Assembly: GCA_021464245.1 (NCBI GenBank)
Contig: JADCRB010000040.1
Location: forward strand, 9,937,534 to 10,001,533
Source of the DNA: Carallia brachiata
Taxonomy: Eukaryota > Streptophyta > Magnoliopsida > Malpighiales > Rhizophoraceae
Reading direction: 5' to 3'
Length of the DNA stretch: 64,000 bases
The notes under the pieces are model-generated. The model did no database searches and was not told where the DNA came from. It saw only the letters and a list, made by a program, of their open reading frames with translations. This document shows positions 22,639 to 33,686 of the stretch, piece by piece. A program made the translations under genes and the position numbers. The number at the start of each line of letters is the position of its first letter. Position 1 is the stretch's first letter.

Positions 22639-24041
22639 ATTTCCAAACATGTGTCCTATTTATTTTCTTGTACCAATTCAATGTGAAATTAACGGTCTTC
22701 TTATATAATTGATTTCCTTTTTTTCTTTTGCTATCCTTTATCTTTTTAAAAGAAAATGTGATTGTATTTATTTTTCTTAAAATACTTCAATTTCTTTTTT
22801 TTTTTTTTTGTCTAAAACTGCCCAGTATCTAACTCAATAGGCTGACTAATCTGGATCGACTCGAGTAAAATCCCGAAAGGCAGTAAAAGTCTACCAGTAA
22901 GTATTTAATGCGACTGCATTTTCAGGAACTAGAACTCGAGACCTCTAATTAAGCGATGACGAGCTCATGCCACTCGCACTAGCGCTCACTGGTATACTTT
23001 AATTTCTCAAACATTTCAAAGAAATAAAATAGTCAATTTATGTATTTAACATTTTCTTTTCATATATGATATAGATTGCTTTAGGCACTAGAACCTTTAC
23101 AATTTAACTTTATATAATCAATCGTAGTTTAGTAATAAAACTTTGACTTGATCCAAAAATATTATCACCTTAAAGGAGCAAACAAAATTGTGAAGTAACT
23201 ACTCATTATTTTATTTACTCAATCATAGAAGAACAACAAAACTTCAATTTAATTAAAATATACTACAAAATTTTTTTTGTCGTTCTATTTTATTATGCAC
23301 TTAAATCTAAGATTTTATTGTTTTAAATTATCCTTAATTAAAAATTTTCAAATCAATCTGTATCTTCCTCTATGTCACATATAGAAAACACATCAACGAA
23401 ATTACTTGAAAAATTCATGAGAATCATACAAATTATTGAATTACCGATTTGTATTTTAGTAAATATAAAAGTTATTTCCAAACATGTGTCCTATTTATTT
23501 TCTTGTACCAATTCAATGTGAAATTAACGGTCTTCTTATATAATTGATTTCCTTTTTTTCTTTTGCTATCCTTTATCTTTTTAAAAGAAAATGTGATTGT
23601 ATTTATTTTGCTTAAAATACTACAATTTCTCAAACATTTCAAAGAAACAAAATAGTCAATTTATGTATTTAACATTTTCTTTTCATATATGATATAGATT
23701 GCTTTAGGCACTAGAACCTTTACAATTTAACTTTATATAATCAATCGTAGTTTAGTAATAAAACTTTGACTTGACCCAAAAATATTCTCACCTTAAAGGA
23801 GCAAAAAAATTGTGAAGTAACTACTCATTATTTTATTTACTCAATCATAGAAGAACAACAAAACTTCAATTTAATTAAAATATACTACAAAATTTTTTTT
23901 GTCGTTCTATTTTATTATGCACTTAAATCTAAGACTTTATTGTTTTAAATTATCCTTCATTAAAAATTTTCGAGTCAATCTGTATCTTCCTCTATGTCAC
24001 ATATAGAAAACACATCAACGAAATTACTTGAAAAATTCATG
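22639..24041. repeat. Tandem duplication; copy 1 carries a SINE, copy 2 is the empty allele
   Basis: 22639-23419 and 23474-24041 are near-identical (from ATTTCCAAACATGTGTCC to GAAAAATTCATG), separated by 54 bases. Copy 1 is 213 bases longer, and the difference is accounted for by the SINE at 22796-22993 plus its 14-bp target duplication. In copy 2 the same place reads ATACTACAATTTCT once, with no insertion. No coding potential was seen in either copy. Confidence 0.92.
22796..22993 (-). mobile_element. tRNA-derived SINE with target-site duplication
   Basis: This 198-bp element is on the minus strand. It starts ACCAGTGAGCGCTAGTGCGA, with an A-box-like region in the first 30 bases. It has a B-box-like GAGTTCTAGTTCC about 45 bases later and ends in an A-rich tail (poly-T on the plus strand at 22796-22810). 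It is flanked by 14-bp direct repeats ATACTTCAATTTCT (22782-22795) and ATACTTTAATTTCT (22994-23007). The neighbouring duplicate at about 23588-23601 has this sequence only once and lacks the element, which proves insertion and defines both ends. Confidence 0.85.
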
Positions 24042-25247
24042 TTATAAGAATTTAGTTAATTTTATGTTGACCACCAACTTATCTTAATCTACTTTTTTTT
24101 TTAAATTATTTTGGAATCTACAACATCAAACACAAAATTTTACTGGATGATTTATCTAAAATTTAATTAGAATATAGCATCAAAGTGATGTGGAAGAGAA
24201 GATTTATTTTATAAGCAATGAATCATTCTCTCTTCATAAGAAAAAGAAGGAAAAACAATTGATTTTTTTCCCAGTTGAATTGCATCTATTTATTGTTTAT
24301 ATTCACACCATAATAATACTAATTGCAATTGAAATTTAGTCAACAAGCCTATAAAGAGTTAAATAAATTTAGCTTTTTTTTTTTGTAATTTATCTCTTTT
24401 GTTTTTTACCTATTGTGGACTTCCTTTTACACTATAAATAAAAATCTTGTGATTTCTAATTTTGACAATTAAGACTTAAGTTATGATTTTATCAATATTT
24501 AAAATTTTTTTGATTTAAAAAATTTTACAAAATCAAAATATTATGAGATTTAATATTGTTGAGTCATAATGATTATTTTATTTTATTTGAAATTTTGAGA
24601 ATGTATCTTTAAAAGTTTTGTCAGAGTTATAAAATTTGAACTCTAAAGCATAATTTCATTTAAAATTGAAATAAGAAAAGGTTTTTTTTAAATTAAAATT
24701 TCTAATAGCAACACAGTCATGAAAATTCAACGCAACAAACAATATGATTTCAAAATTCAGATTTAACGTTGTTTTTTCTTATTAATAAGTTAAAAATAAT
24801 TTAATCTCTTTATCCATTTATATTGACATTTCTTCATTATGATAAAATTTTTATTGATAGATAATCAATAGCTGGCCCTAATTATTATCAAATTCAAAAA
24901 AAAAAAAAAGTCAAATGTACCTTGCATTTGAAGTCACTAAGTAGTAACTGTTTCAATAATTTTTTCTTGTTTTCATATTAACACTTATTTTATTAAAACA
25001 AATTATTGGCAATAGATATTATTAACAAGAAAAGAAAATCTAAAAACAGACTGTATATCTAAATATATATATATTTATTTTATAAAATTAACTTTAATTT
25101 TATCGATTATAATAGTTATAGTATTTTTTTCTTTTTATAATAAACATAATAAAGAATCCATTGTTCAATTCTATGAGAGATAAATAACTATATAATTGAA
25201 TGATTACTTGAATAAAAAATATTTCATTTTATAAAAAGTAAAAAGAT

Positions 25248-25283
<36 letters not shown>

Positions 25284-25650
25284 TTGAACATATAAAATTT
25301 GCCTCCCTTAAAATTTTTTCTAGATCTATCACTTACCGTGAGAGTTGTTTCATGTAAAATCTGTTCAATATTTATAGCACACTAGAAATAAAATCCATAC
25401 AACGGATTTAATTGATAAAGTTGCAACCTAAATAGGTTTGGTTTGGATATGGTTAAGTTGGATGGGTCGATTTGATGATTTGTTATAGGGGTATACGCAA
25501 AATGGCCCAGCGTTCTTAACCTGATCAAAATCAAATTCAAACCGCCAAAACCACAATTTATAATTTAAATAAACTGCGCTCAATGACTCAATTTCAATTT
25601 CAAAACTTCAAAAACTATTAAAACTTTATAGGGTGTCATTACATCTCTAA
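24042..25650. other. Very AT-rich intergenic DNA
   Basis: No gene or recognisable element. It contains an AT-rich microsatellite at about 25249-25283 (TA runs with one AA interruption) and many poly-A/T runs. Confidence 0.5.
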
Positions 25651-25856
25651 AATTGGGTATCTGCTTGAATATTTTTTTTACAACAAGACAGTAATTTTGT
25701 ACAACAAAACTGCTATTTTATGCAACAAGACTGTTATTTTATATAACAAAAAAAATATAGAAAAATACAAATTTTTTTTGTTGCACAAAATATCAGTCTT
25801 ATTGCACAAAATCACTATCTTGTTGCACAAAAAAATATTCGGGCAGATACCCAATT
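25651..25856. mobile_element. Hairpin MITE, 206 bp
   Basis: AATTGGGTATCTGC at the left end is the exact inverse of GCAGATACCCAATT at the right end. The inverted similarity continues inward through AATATTTTTTT and repeated ACAACAAGACAGTA / TTGTTGCACAAAAT units. The whole element can fold into one long hairpin. A TA dinucleotide flanks each side loosely, which would fit a Stowaway/Mariner-type MITE. The frame open through it is a by-product of the repeated ACAACAAAACTG units. Confidence 0.7.
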
Positions 25857-26627
25857 ATAGCAACCTAATTTTTTCTAACTTTATATTGTTAAAGTCTAGA
25901 GTTTATTTTACAAACAAAGGGACCTAACCATCTCTACAGCCTCTAAATGCACAAATCTAATATGCTCATGACCCAAAATACTTCAGAGTTACAAATTGGA
26001 ACACTCATTTATAAACCAATCTAATATGAATTGGGAAGAAAGTGTTGTTTTGTTAGTGATCACAAACATGGAATATTATTGTTGAGCTACTGGTTAACCA
26101 TGGGTGAGATGTTGCATTGATTAGTAAAAACTACTAGAAGTTGAACAACGAACTTAAAAATCTCAACCAAATTTTTTTCTCCCAAAATAGGGTTTAGAGT
26201 TCAAACTAGCAAAACAATCCAAAATTACTACCAACAATCTGAGTGGTTTTCACTTATTGTTTTAGCTGCAATTATGACCATTTCCAAAACCAGATGTTTT
26301 TGGGTTAACTTCTCCCTCTGTGTATGGAATTTTAATAAAATAATATTGTATTATTTTTATTATACTGTTCAGAAACATAAGTTAAAAAAAAAAAATTGCT
26401 TCGGGTCTCTACCCGTACTTTCTTTAAAAGCAAAAAAGCCTCCCTTGTACGGCAGAAATGAATGCCTTTTTCAATATTAGTTTTGTAATTGTGTTATTCA
26501 TTTGGTGCTGATGAAAATAATAAACAAGGAAATTCTTACGCTTTTAATTATCAACAAGTAAGCTCAATCAGCAATATCAACGAGTAAAAAATGCAACCAG
26601 GAAATATTTTACTTTACTTTTTATAAT
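25857..26627. other. AT-rich intergenic DNA
   Basis: No gene or element could be supported. A short frame at 26274-26480 has no family resemblance. Confidence 0.4.
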
Positions 26628-26875
26628 GTGTTTGGAGTGCTGCATAATGGTGGAGAAAGGTAAGTAAAGAAAAAATTGTAATAAGAAAAATAAATTATTT
26701 AGATAAGTAAAAAGAGTTAGAGAAAGAAAGTATAGAAAAAATAAATAAATAGTAATTTATGAAAGAAAAAATAATAAAAAAATAATTTATTTAAATAAAT
26801 AGAGAAAATTGAGAGAAAAAATAAAAAAAATTAAAATTTTCTTTCCTTTCCCACACGGAGAAGCACTCCAAACAC
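26628..26875. mobile_element. MITE with GTGTTTGGAGTGC termini, 248 bp
   Basis: GTGTTTGGAGTGC (26628-26640) is perfectly inverted at 26863-26875. The inner parts (GTGGAGAAAGG versus GTGGGAAAGGAAAG) continue the symmetry. The interior is purine-rich on the plus strand with AAATAAATAGTAATTTA-like sequence and has no coding capacity. The same terminus recurs at 63876-63887, so this is a repeated family in the genome. Confidence 0.65.
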
Positions 26876-28675
26876 GCCCTTGCTTTCCAACAAAACCCCT
26901 TATCAGCAAAACAACACTCCCATTATCCCACACGGGAAGAGTCCACACTTGTTGAGAGTCTTTTATCTTCCCCCATATGGTGCCTCGTCCACTTCTTTTG
27001 ATCGTCCGCTTCTTTGGTCGGAAAGTGCATTCCGCTGACTCACTTCTTCCTCTCCAGCGACAGAGTAACACAAAAGACACCTACTTCCTCTCCAGGTAAA
27101 CAGAAACGCGAGCCTACTGTTCTAATTAATTCAACTGTTGAATCTGATTGCTCCATTTTTTGTGTAATATATACAATCCATGGTACATAGGCAGGCACAC
27201 AATTGTGTTATTGTCTTCAGTCTCAAAATTTTCTTTTGTAAATTTTGAAACCCATGTTGTTCTGTTAGCCATTTTTCCTAGAACACCTTCTTCAATTGCG
27301 CTTTGAATTTCTGCTTCATCCTGTAAAAGCTATTTTTTTAAATTTATTTTTTTTTTCTATTGTTCTTTATGGTTCTAAGGTTGGTAGGTCAGTTGGTAAA
27401 GGTCATTTTCCACCTTTATTTTCTTCTGGGTACATCTTAAATCTCTTTCTAACCTTCTTGTGAAGCTAAATTGGTGGCCCCTTGGGCAGTTAATTGGTGG
27501 CTTTTTGAACATTGGCCTGCAGCTTTGTTCATGCTAGCCCAACTGCTCATGACTATGAGGTTTTACTCTTACTGGCCATACTTAATTATGATTGTCCTTT
27601 TTTTAGGACTCATCATCCCTTCCATGGAATGACGTGGTGGTGAAACTTTCATTCTGTTTCAGATTTTGAGCACAAGATTTTGCTATATATGCTATATGTC
27701 TGTGAAAGTTGATATTAAACGACATCAGATTTCTGCAAAATAACGAAAAAAATGGTAAGTTGACTCAATTTCCAGTGGACATAATGATCTTCTTTCTCGT
27801 GGAAAAATTTATGCTGAAAGTAGCTTCTTCTGGTAGTTGAATTAGTTTTATTTTGGTTATAATGGTAAATAATTAACTGTGAAATTAACTTAATGGAGAT
27901 TCTTAATGCAACTGGCAACTGATGATTGCTACAGTTTAATATAACATTATTTTTCGTGAGAGATGGGAGAACTTAAGGGGAGCATTCTGCATGGCATAAT
28001 TCTCTACAGCTGAGGACCTGCATAAAATTGTGAAATAGTAATTAGACTATCTCTTTAAGAGCTCCTTGTTCATATGGATAGCTTGCAAGATTGCTTCTAA
28101 TGTTGAAGATTTAGGCACAATAAAAGGGTCCTTAGGAGGGATTCTTAATTTTTGTTTCAGATTTTGTGATCAATCTAGAGACCATCGAATTGCCTTGGCT
28201 GGATCAACCTTTGAATTTAATAAGCTCTTGGGATTTGCGCTGGTTGTGCCATTATTTGCTTGAAATTCTTGTCTCAAGTCACTTAAATCAAGTCTGTATT
28301 TTCTTAATTTATTGTCTCTTGCTATGCATGGAGACCCTTTATGTGTCCTTCTATCAATCTTCGCGAGTTTGATTGATCTCCATGGCGACATGTCGGAAGC
28401 TTGTTCTTTAACTCACATTTTTATACCTGTTCTATGTTGCAAGAGCCATGAAGGAGATCAAAGGTTAAAGAGATATGATTAATTGACAGCTAAAAAGTCT
28501 TTTGGAAGTTCCTCGATGGATAGAATCAGTGATTCTTCAATGGCCTTTATTTTCTCATTCTTGACAACAATCTTTATTTTTGCAATTTCTGTTAGTTATA
28601 AAGTCAATATATGACCTTGGCTACTCTCATTTGTGTTTCTGATATCCTTTTTTCTTTTCAATTTTCTTTTCTTGA
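26876..28675 (+). other. Promoter and probable 5' leader region of the F-box gene
   Basis: 26880-27093 is GC-richer than the surroundings and ends at a good splice donor (CTCTCCAG/GTAAAC at 27093/27094), which suggests a non-coding first exon. 27094-28675 has T-rich intron-like sequence. No reading frame here looks coding, so the 1.6 kb before the ATG is probably leader intron(s). This is inference; transcript data would decide. Confidence 0.35.
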
Positions 28676-30454
28676 ATGTATGAGAAGCGTAGAGAGCCAC
28701 CCAAGTTCCCTTATGAGATTGAGACTGAATTGGACAGAATCAGCAACTTACCTGGGCATATTTTAGACCAAGTTTTATCACAATTGTCGCTTAAGGATGC
28801 AGCGAGAACAAGTTTATTATCAAGGAAGTGGAGGTACAGATGGGCAAAAGTTCCTGATCTTGTGTTTGATGCTCAATGTGTTACAGTTCCTTCCCAAGAT
28901 CAAAATCTCATAAAGAGTAAGCTTGTCAGCATTGTTGACCATGTTCTCTTACTACACCTCGGCCCAATACGCAAGTTCAAACTCTCTCATCGAGACCTTG
29001 TAGGAGTTCCTGACATTGATCGTTGGATACTTCATCTGTCAAGAAGTCCTATTAATGAGTTCATACTTGAGATCTGGAAGGGACAACGTTATAAGCTACC
29101 TTCGTGTTTATTTTCTTTTGAAAATCTGTCTCATTTGGAGCTATTTAATTGTTTGCTAAAGCTACCTTCAATGTTCAAAGGCTTCCGGAACTTGAAGAGC
29201 CTTGACCTTCAGCACATTACCTTGACCCAGGATGCATTTGAAAATCTAATTTCTAGCTGCCCACTGCTGGAGAGATTGACATTGATGAATTTTGATGGGT
29301 TCAATCATCTCCACATAAATGCTCCAAACCTTCAATTCTTTGATATCGGGGGTGTTTTCGACGATATTGCTTTTGAAAATACCTTTCAATTGACTCTGGT
29401 TTCTATCGGTCTTTATGTGAATGCAAAAAATGACCGAAGAGTGGCTCAAGGGAGTTCTAGTAAATTGGCCAGCTTCTTTGTTAATCTGCCTCATATTCGA
29501 AGGCTTGAGATTCAAAGTAACTTTCTACAGGTAACATTTCTATTATTATTATCCGTATGACAGTGGCCATGTTGCTTGAAATTTGTCCTAATTTTATTGG
29601 CTCATATGTGTTTATTGCCTTTGTATTGCAAAGAAATGTATTTGTAATGCTTTTTCTGTTAAAAAAGTTGCACGAGTTCGTTTTCCTGTCTTCATTCTTT
29701 GTTTAGTGTATTCATCATTTTATTATTCCTATGACCGTGATTTACTGAAATATTATACATCTCAGTGGACTTATTGAGGTCTTAGTGGACTTCTGTATTT
29801 CACCATATGATGTTTGAGATTTCAAATTATACTATGCTTCTAAGTCTTCTGTTTGCTTCAGTATTTGGCCATAGGAAACATGCCAAGCAGATTGGCTAAA
29901 CCATGTGTTGATCTGAATTACATTTCCATACGCATTAATTTCAATGACATGGAGGAGAATTTGGCTGCCTTGTGCCTCTTAAGAAGTGCCCCTAATTTGC
30001 AAGAACTTGAGATGCTGGTAAGTTTCTTTTTGTGCACTTTTATTTAACTTGCTGTGGATTGATAAATTTCAGTACCATGATTCTTTTGTTGTTTGATTAC
30101 CAAGTTTCTCTGTCTATTCATCAATTATTACATGTGATATTTGCAAGTTTCTGAAATTTTAGATTTTTTTAGGCTCGTTCAGAGGAACAGAATGGTACAG
30201 CAACAGTAACAGACTTCTGGGACGATGACCATGGGAACTCTTTATTTGGCCAACTGCGAATTGCTAGAATAGTTGGCATATCTGGTGTTAAATCTGAGCT
30301 TGATTTCATAAACTTTTTGCTTTCAAATTCCCCAATGCTTGAAAGAGTGACTGTTAAACCGGCTTTGGTCAACGGAGGATGGGAGTTTATAAAACAACTG
30401 CTGCGCTTTCGGCGAGCCTCAGTGCAAGCAGAAATCATTTACCTGGACCCGTAA
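28676..30454 (+). CDS. F-box/FBD/LRR protein (At1g13570-like), 3 exons
   Basis: Exons 28676-29530, 29862-30017 and 30173-30454 (all introns in phase 0, GT-AG) join to 430 codons plus TAA. Residues about 18-60 are the F-box (DRISNLPGHILDQVLSQLSL, then RTSLLSRKWRYRW), which binds the SKP1-like adaptor of SCF ubiquitin ligases. Residues 130-280 form leucine-rich stretches (LSHLELFNC, LKSLDLQHI, CPLLERLTL) for substrate recognition. The C-terminus (SNSPMLERVTVKPA ... IKQLLRFRRAS) is the FBD domain typical of this plant family. Length and intron positions fit an intact gene. The start is the first ATG of the frame, with the usual basic/Pro-rich lead MYEKRREPPKFPYE. Substrate unknown. Confidence 0.93.
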
Positions 30455-30951
30455 ATGCGGTTGTGGTGCTGGTGGCTTTTGGAAAACACCTAAGGATGAG
30501 TCTTTGATGGTTCCTCACCATGTTTATCTTAGCTTGGGAACATTTAGTCGTTCTGTATAGAAGAATTTGATCAAGAAATTGCCTTGTTATTGTCATGGAT
30601 TAGTATCTATGCTATGAATATGTACAAAAAACCCTCCTGTTCTGCTAGATGGGCATAGATTATTATCATCTATTTTTGCCTATTTTTGGTTGGCGATCAG
30701 CGTGCATCAGGAGTTTTGTCGCAAGGATGAGTCTCCACATAAAGGGATTCTCTATTTTTTGTTTGGACCCATTTCAAGCTTGCACATACATTTGAAAACT
30801 CGTAACATCCTTTTAATAAGTTAAAGAATTTGACGTTACATATTTTTCTTTTAGTTGTTTATTTGAGATGTTAATTGATCGTCAATCATATAACTTGAGT
30901 AGCTCATTTTTATAAATGTAATGTCAACTTCTTAGTAGTTGAATTTAAGAG

Positions 30952-30988
<37 letters not shown>

Positions 30989-32023
30989 CGCAGACAATGT
31001 CATTGACAGGGTTGGTGGCGCTCTCGCCGTAGCCTCCATTACTAGAGCTGCTGCTGCCACACATTGTGCCGCCGTTGATGTCCTTGTTACTGTCGCCATT
31101 GTCGCCGCCCTAACTGCCACAGCCACTTTTTTCACCTGTCGCCACAGATTCTGGCTCTAGTGGGATTGACTCTTGTTTACTTATTTTGGGATGAGTGTTA
31201 GGTTTTGTTTAGTTGGTAGACTTTGAAATGTGTAACCGGTAGTATTGAACTTTGTTGTGTTGGTTTGTATTTTAGGCTTGTGAGAAATTGTTACAGAGCA
31301 TATTTAATTGACTTCTATTATAAGTTCGCTGAAGCCTGATTTGTATTGTAATATGTAATTTTTAATTGAATAAGAAAGATTTATTTAAAATTATAATTTT
31401 AAGTAGATCTAATTTAGTTTGAGTTTTCTTCTCTTATTAGAGAGTTTTGTCGAAACATGTCACACGCCTTATTGCAACTAAGTCAAGTGTAGATCACTTT
31501 GATTATCTTATATTCTTACCTTAAGTAGGTCTTTTTAATATTTTTATATTAAATTTATATATAAAATTAGACTATATTAATACAATATTTCTTTTTGGTC
31601 CAAAAACGAAAAAATCTTCCGGTCAAAAGCAGGGGCAGACTGACGGGGTCTATTCTTTACTTTTTAGTTAGGAATTTGACAAGTAGGCAGAAAATTTAAG
31701 TAAAAATAGTTATAAGTGTTTTTTAATTTTCTTAATTTTTTAAAATAAATTTTAAATAAATTTAACATTACTTTAAATATATATAATTTTTTTCTAAAAC
31801 TTAATTTTTAACCTAAAAATTTTTAAAAAATTATTTCGGCCACATGTTATTTTTATCAGCCAGCCAGTGCGCTGACGGTTTGACGGCACTACCATCACTT
31901 TTATGTGTTAGTGATCCCCTTCCACCCTAATCCACTCGAAACAGCTCCACAGCTCCACCTGCAGGACTCAGCGGAATATCCATTTTTCTTTCCGGCGAGG
32001 AATATAAAAGAAAATAAAAAACA
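30455..32023. other. Intergenic: F-box 3' region and RPS9 promoter
   Basis: It contains a TA microsatellite (30955-30984). A GC-richer patch at 30985-31160 has a minus strand that reads as a Gly/Ser/Asn-rich peptide interrupted by a stop, possibly a fragment of a gene for a glycine-rich protein. 31380-31850 is AT-rich. The segment 31880-32023 just before RPS9 is GC-richer, as expected for a promoter/leader. No other gene. Confidence 0.4.
30955..30984. repeat. (TA)n microsatellite
   Basis: Uninterrupted TA dinucleotide run of about 29 bases in the F-box gene 3' flank. Confidence 0.95.
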
Positions 32024-33686
32024 ATGTCAGTTTCAATCTCGTCGCTCGCGTCGTCCCTTTCTTCTCTTTCGTTTTCTTCGCAAGTTTCTCAGAAACCAAA
32101 CACCCTTCCATTTCCCCGCTCCAAATCCCTCTCTCTCGCTCTTTCCTCTCCCAAACCCCCAATTCTCCATGTCACCGCCACGGTTGCCTCGCCGGAGACC
32201 GCAGACCTCAAGAAATTGGTGAAATCGAGGCTTCCTGGCGGGTTCGCCGCCCAGCCTATCATCGGCACCGGCCGCCGCAAATGCGCCATTGCTCGGGTCG
32301 TACTTCAGGAAGGCACCGGCAACGTTATCATCAACTACAGGGATGCCAAGGTTTCACACTTCCTAGTCTCGTCTCTTTCCTTATCTTTTGAATAGAATCG
32401 ACGACTGAAATGCGCTTATGTATGCGTCTGTTGTGCTTTGTTGATACTTTTCTTACTAAATTTACTTTTTTTTTTTTTTTTTTTGACTTTAAGGCGTTTT
32501 ATAGTTCATATCTTTTCTTCAACGTTGTTAAATGTCCCAAGACTGTCCTGCCGGAGAATGGGTGTTTTTTTGGTGGAATTGGATCTTCGGACATTGATTG
32601 CACTTTCCAGTCATACATTTTTTTAGACTTTAATCTAAAGCATACCGTTCAATTTTTCAGTAATTGGTCTTAGGAAAATAGTAGGTGGCAACATTTAGGT
32701 AGTAAGAAAGTAACACTAACGTGACGTGGGCTGTTAGACAATTGAAATTTGAAAAAAAGAAAAAAACAGATAGGCTGTTAGATGCCAATGAACTAACTGC
32801 CAGGTTACTTTAAGCTGCGTAGTGAAGCTCTTGGTCTTATTAGCAAACTGGTTCAGCTTGCATAGATATTGAAAGATCTCCTTGATTTCTGAAATTTATA
32901 GAACTATGGAGCATGTATTTATTTGATAATAATATCTGTTGTTAACCTTACCCAAATAACTTCTTTGATTGACGTAATGGTGTTGCCGATTCCTTTCAAT
33001 TGTTATGCTCCAAGAACTTTGATTCCTTCAAGTTGTGGATCAGTTGCTTTCATTTGGGTTCATTCCTAATTTTCTTTTTGTTCTTGAATGAGAAACTTAA
33101 GACTTTTTTGTTGCCACTGGCCTTTCGGTGAAAGACTACATTTCACTGTGACTATGCTTGAAATTCAGTGTTTCTATTGCTGATGAGTGGCAAATTAAGG
33201 TCTCTTCAGGTGGTAGATTCAGATGAATTTTTTAAGCTTGGCAGACTTTGGTGACATTTCACTGTTTTCTGTGGGATACCATGCGTTTTGTGCATTGCCA
33301 TGTTTGCACAAACATGCTTTTCTCTTTTTTTTTTGTTTGTTTTTGTATTTTTCTTTATTTGTTGATTCCTTTGACAGAGAGTTATCTATTTCTTGCAGGA
33401 ATATCTTCAAGGCAATCCCTTGTGGCTTCAGTATGTGAAGGTCCCATTGATAACGCTGGGATATGAGAGCAGCTATGATGTGTTTGTCAAAGCTCATGGG
33501 GGTGGCCTCTCAGGTCAGGCTCAGGCAATCTCCCTCGGCATTGCTCGTGCATTGCTGAAGGTGAGCGAGTCCCATAGAGCTCCTTTGAAGAAGGAAGGGT
33601 TATTGACAAGGGACTCTAGGATAGTTGAGAGGAAGAAAGTTGGTCTCAAGAAAGCTCGCAAGGCTCCTCAATATTCTAAACGTTGA
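32024..33686 (+). CDS. RPS9: Plastid 30S ribosomal protein S9 (bS9c/uS9c), 2 exons
   Basis: Exon 1 is 32024-32350 and exon 2 is 33399-33686 (phase-0 intron, AAG/GTTTCA ... TTGCAG/GAA), together 204 aa. Residues 1 to about 50 are Ser/Leu/Pro-rich without acidic residues, a chloroplast transit peptide. The mature part has the S9 hallmarks: [19 protein letters not shown] near residue 83, a central [18 protein letters not shown], then [20 protein letters not shown] and the invariant C-terminus PQYSKR, whose tail reaches the ribosomal P-site tRNA. Length is close to the plant plastid protein (about 208 aa). It acts in the small subunit of plastid ribosomes. The start ATG follows AAAACA and is the first in the leader. 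Confidence 0.97.

Noticed and set aside
30985..31160. Gly/Ser/Asn-rich minus-strand reading next to the TA microsatellite
   Set aside because: Short, interrupted by a stop, and without a start or neighbours. It could be a fragment of a gene for a glycine-rich protein but cannot be supported.
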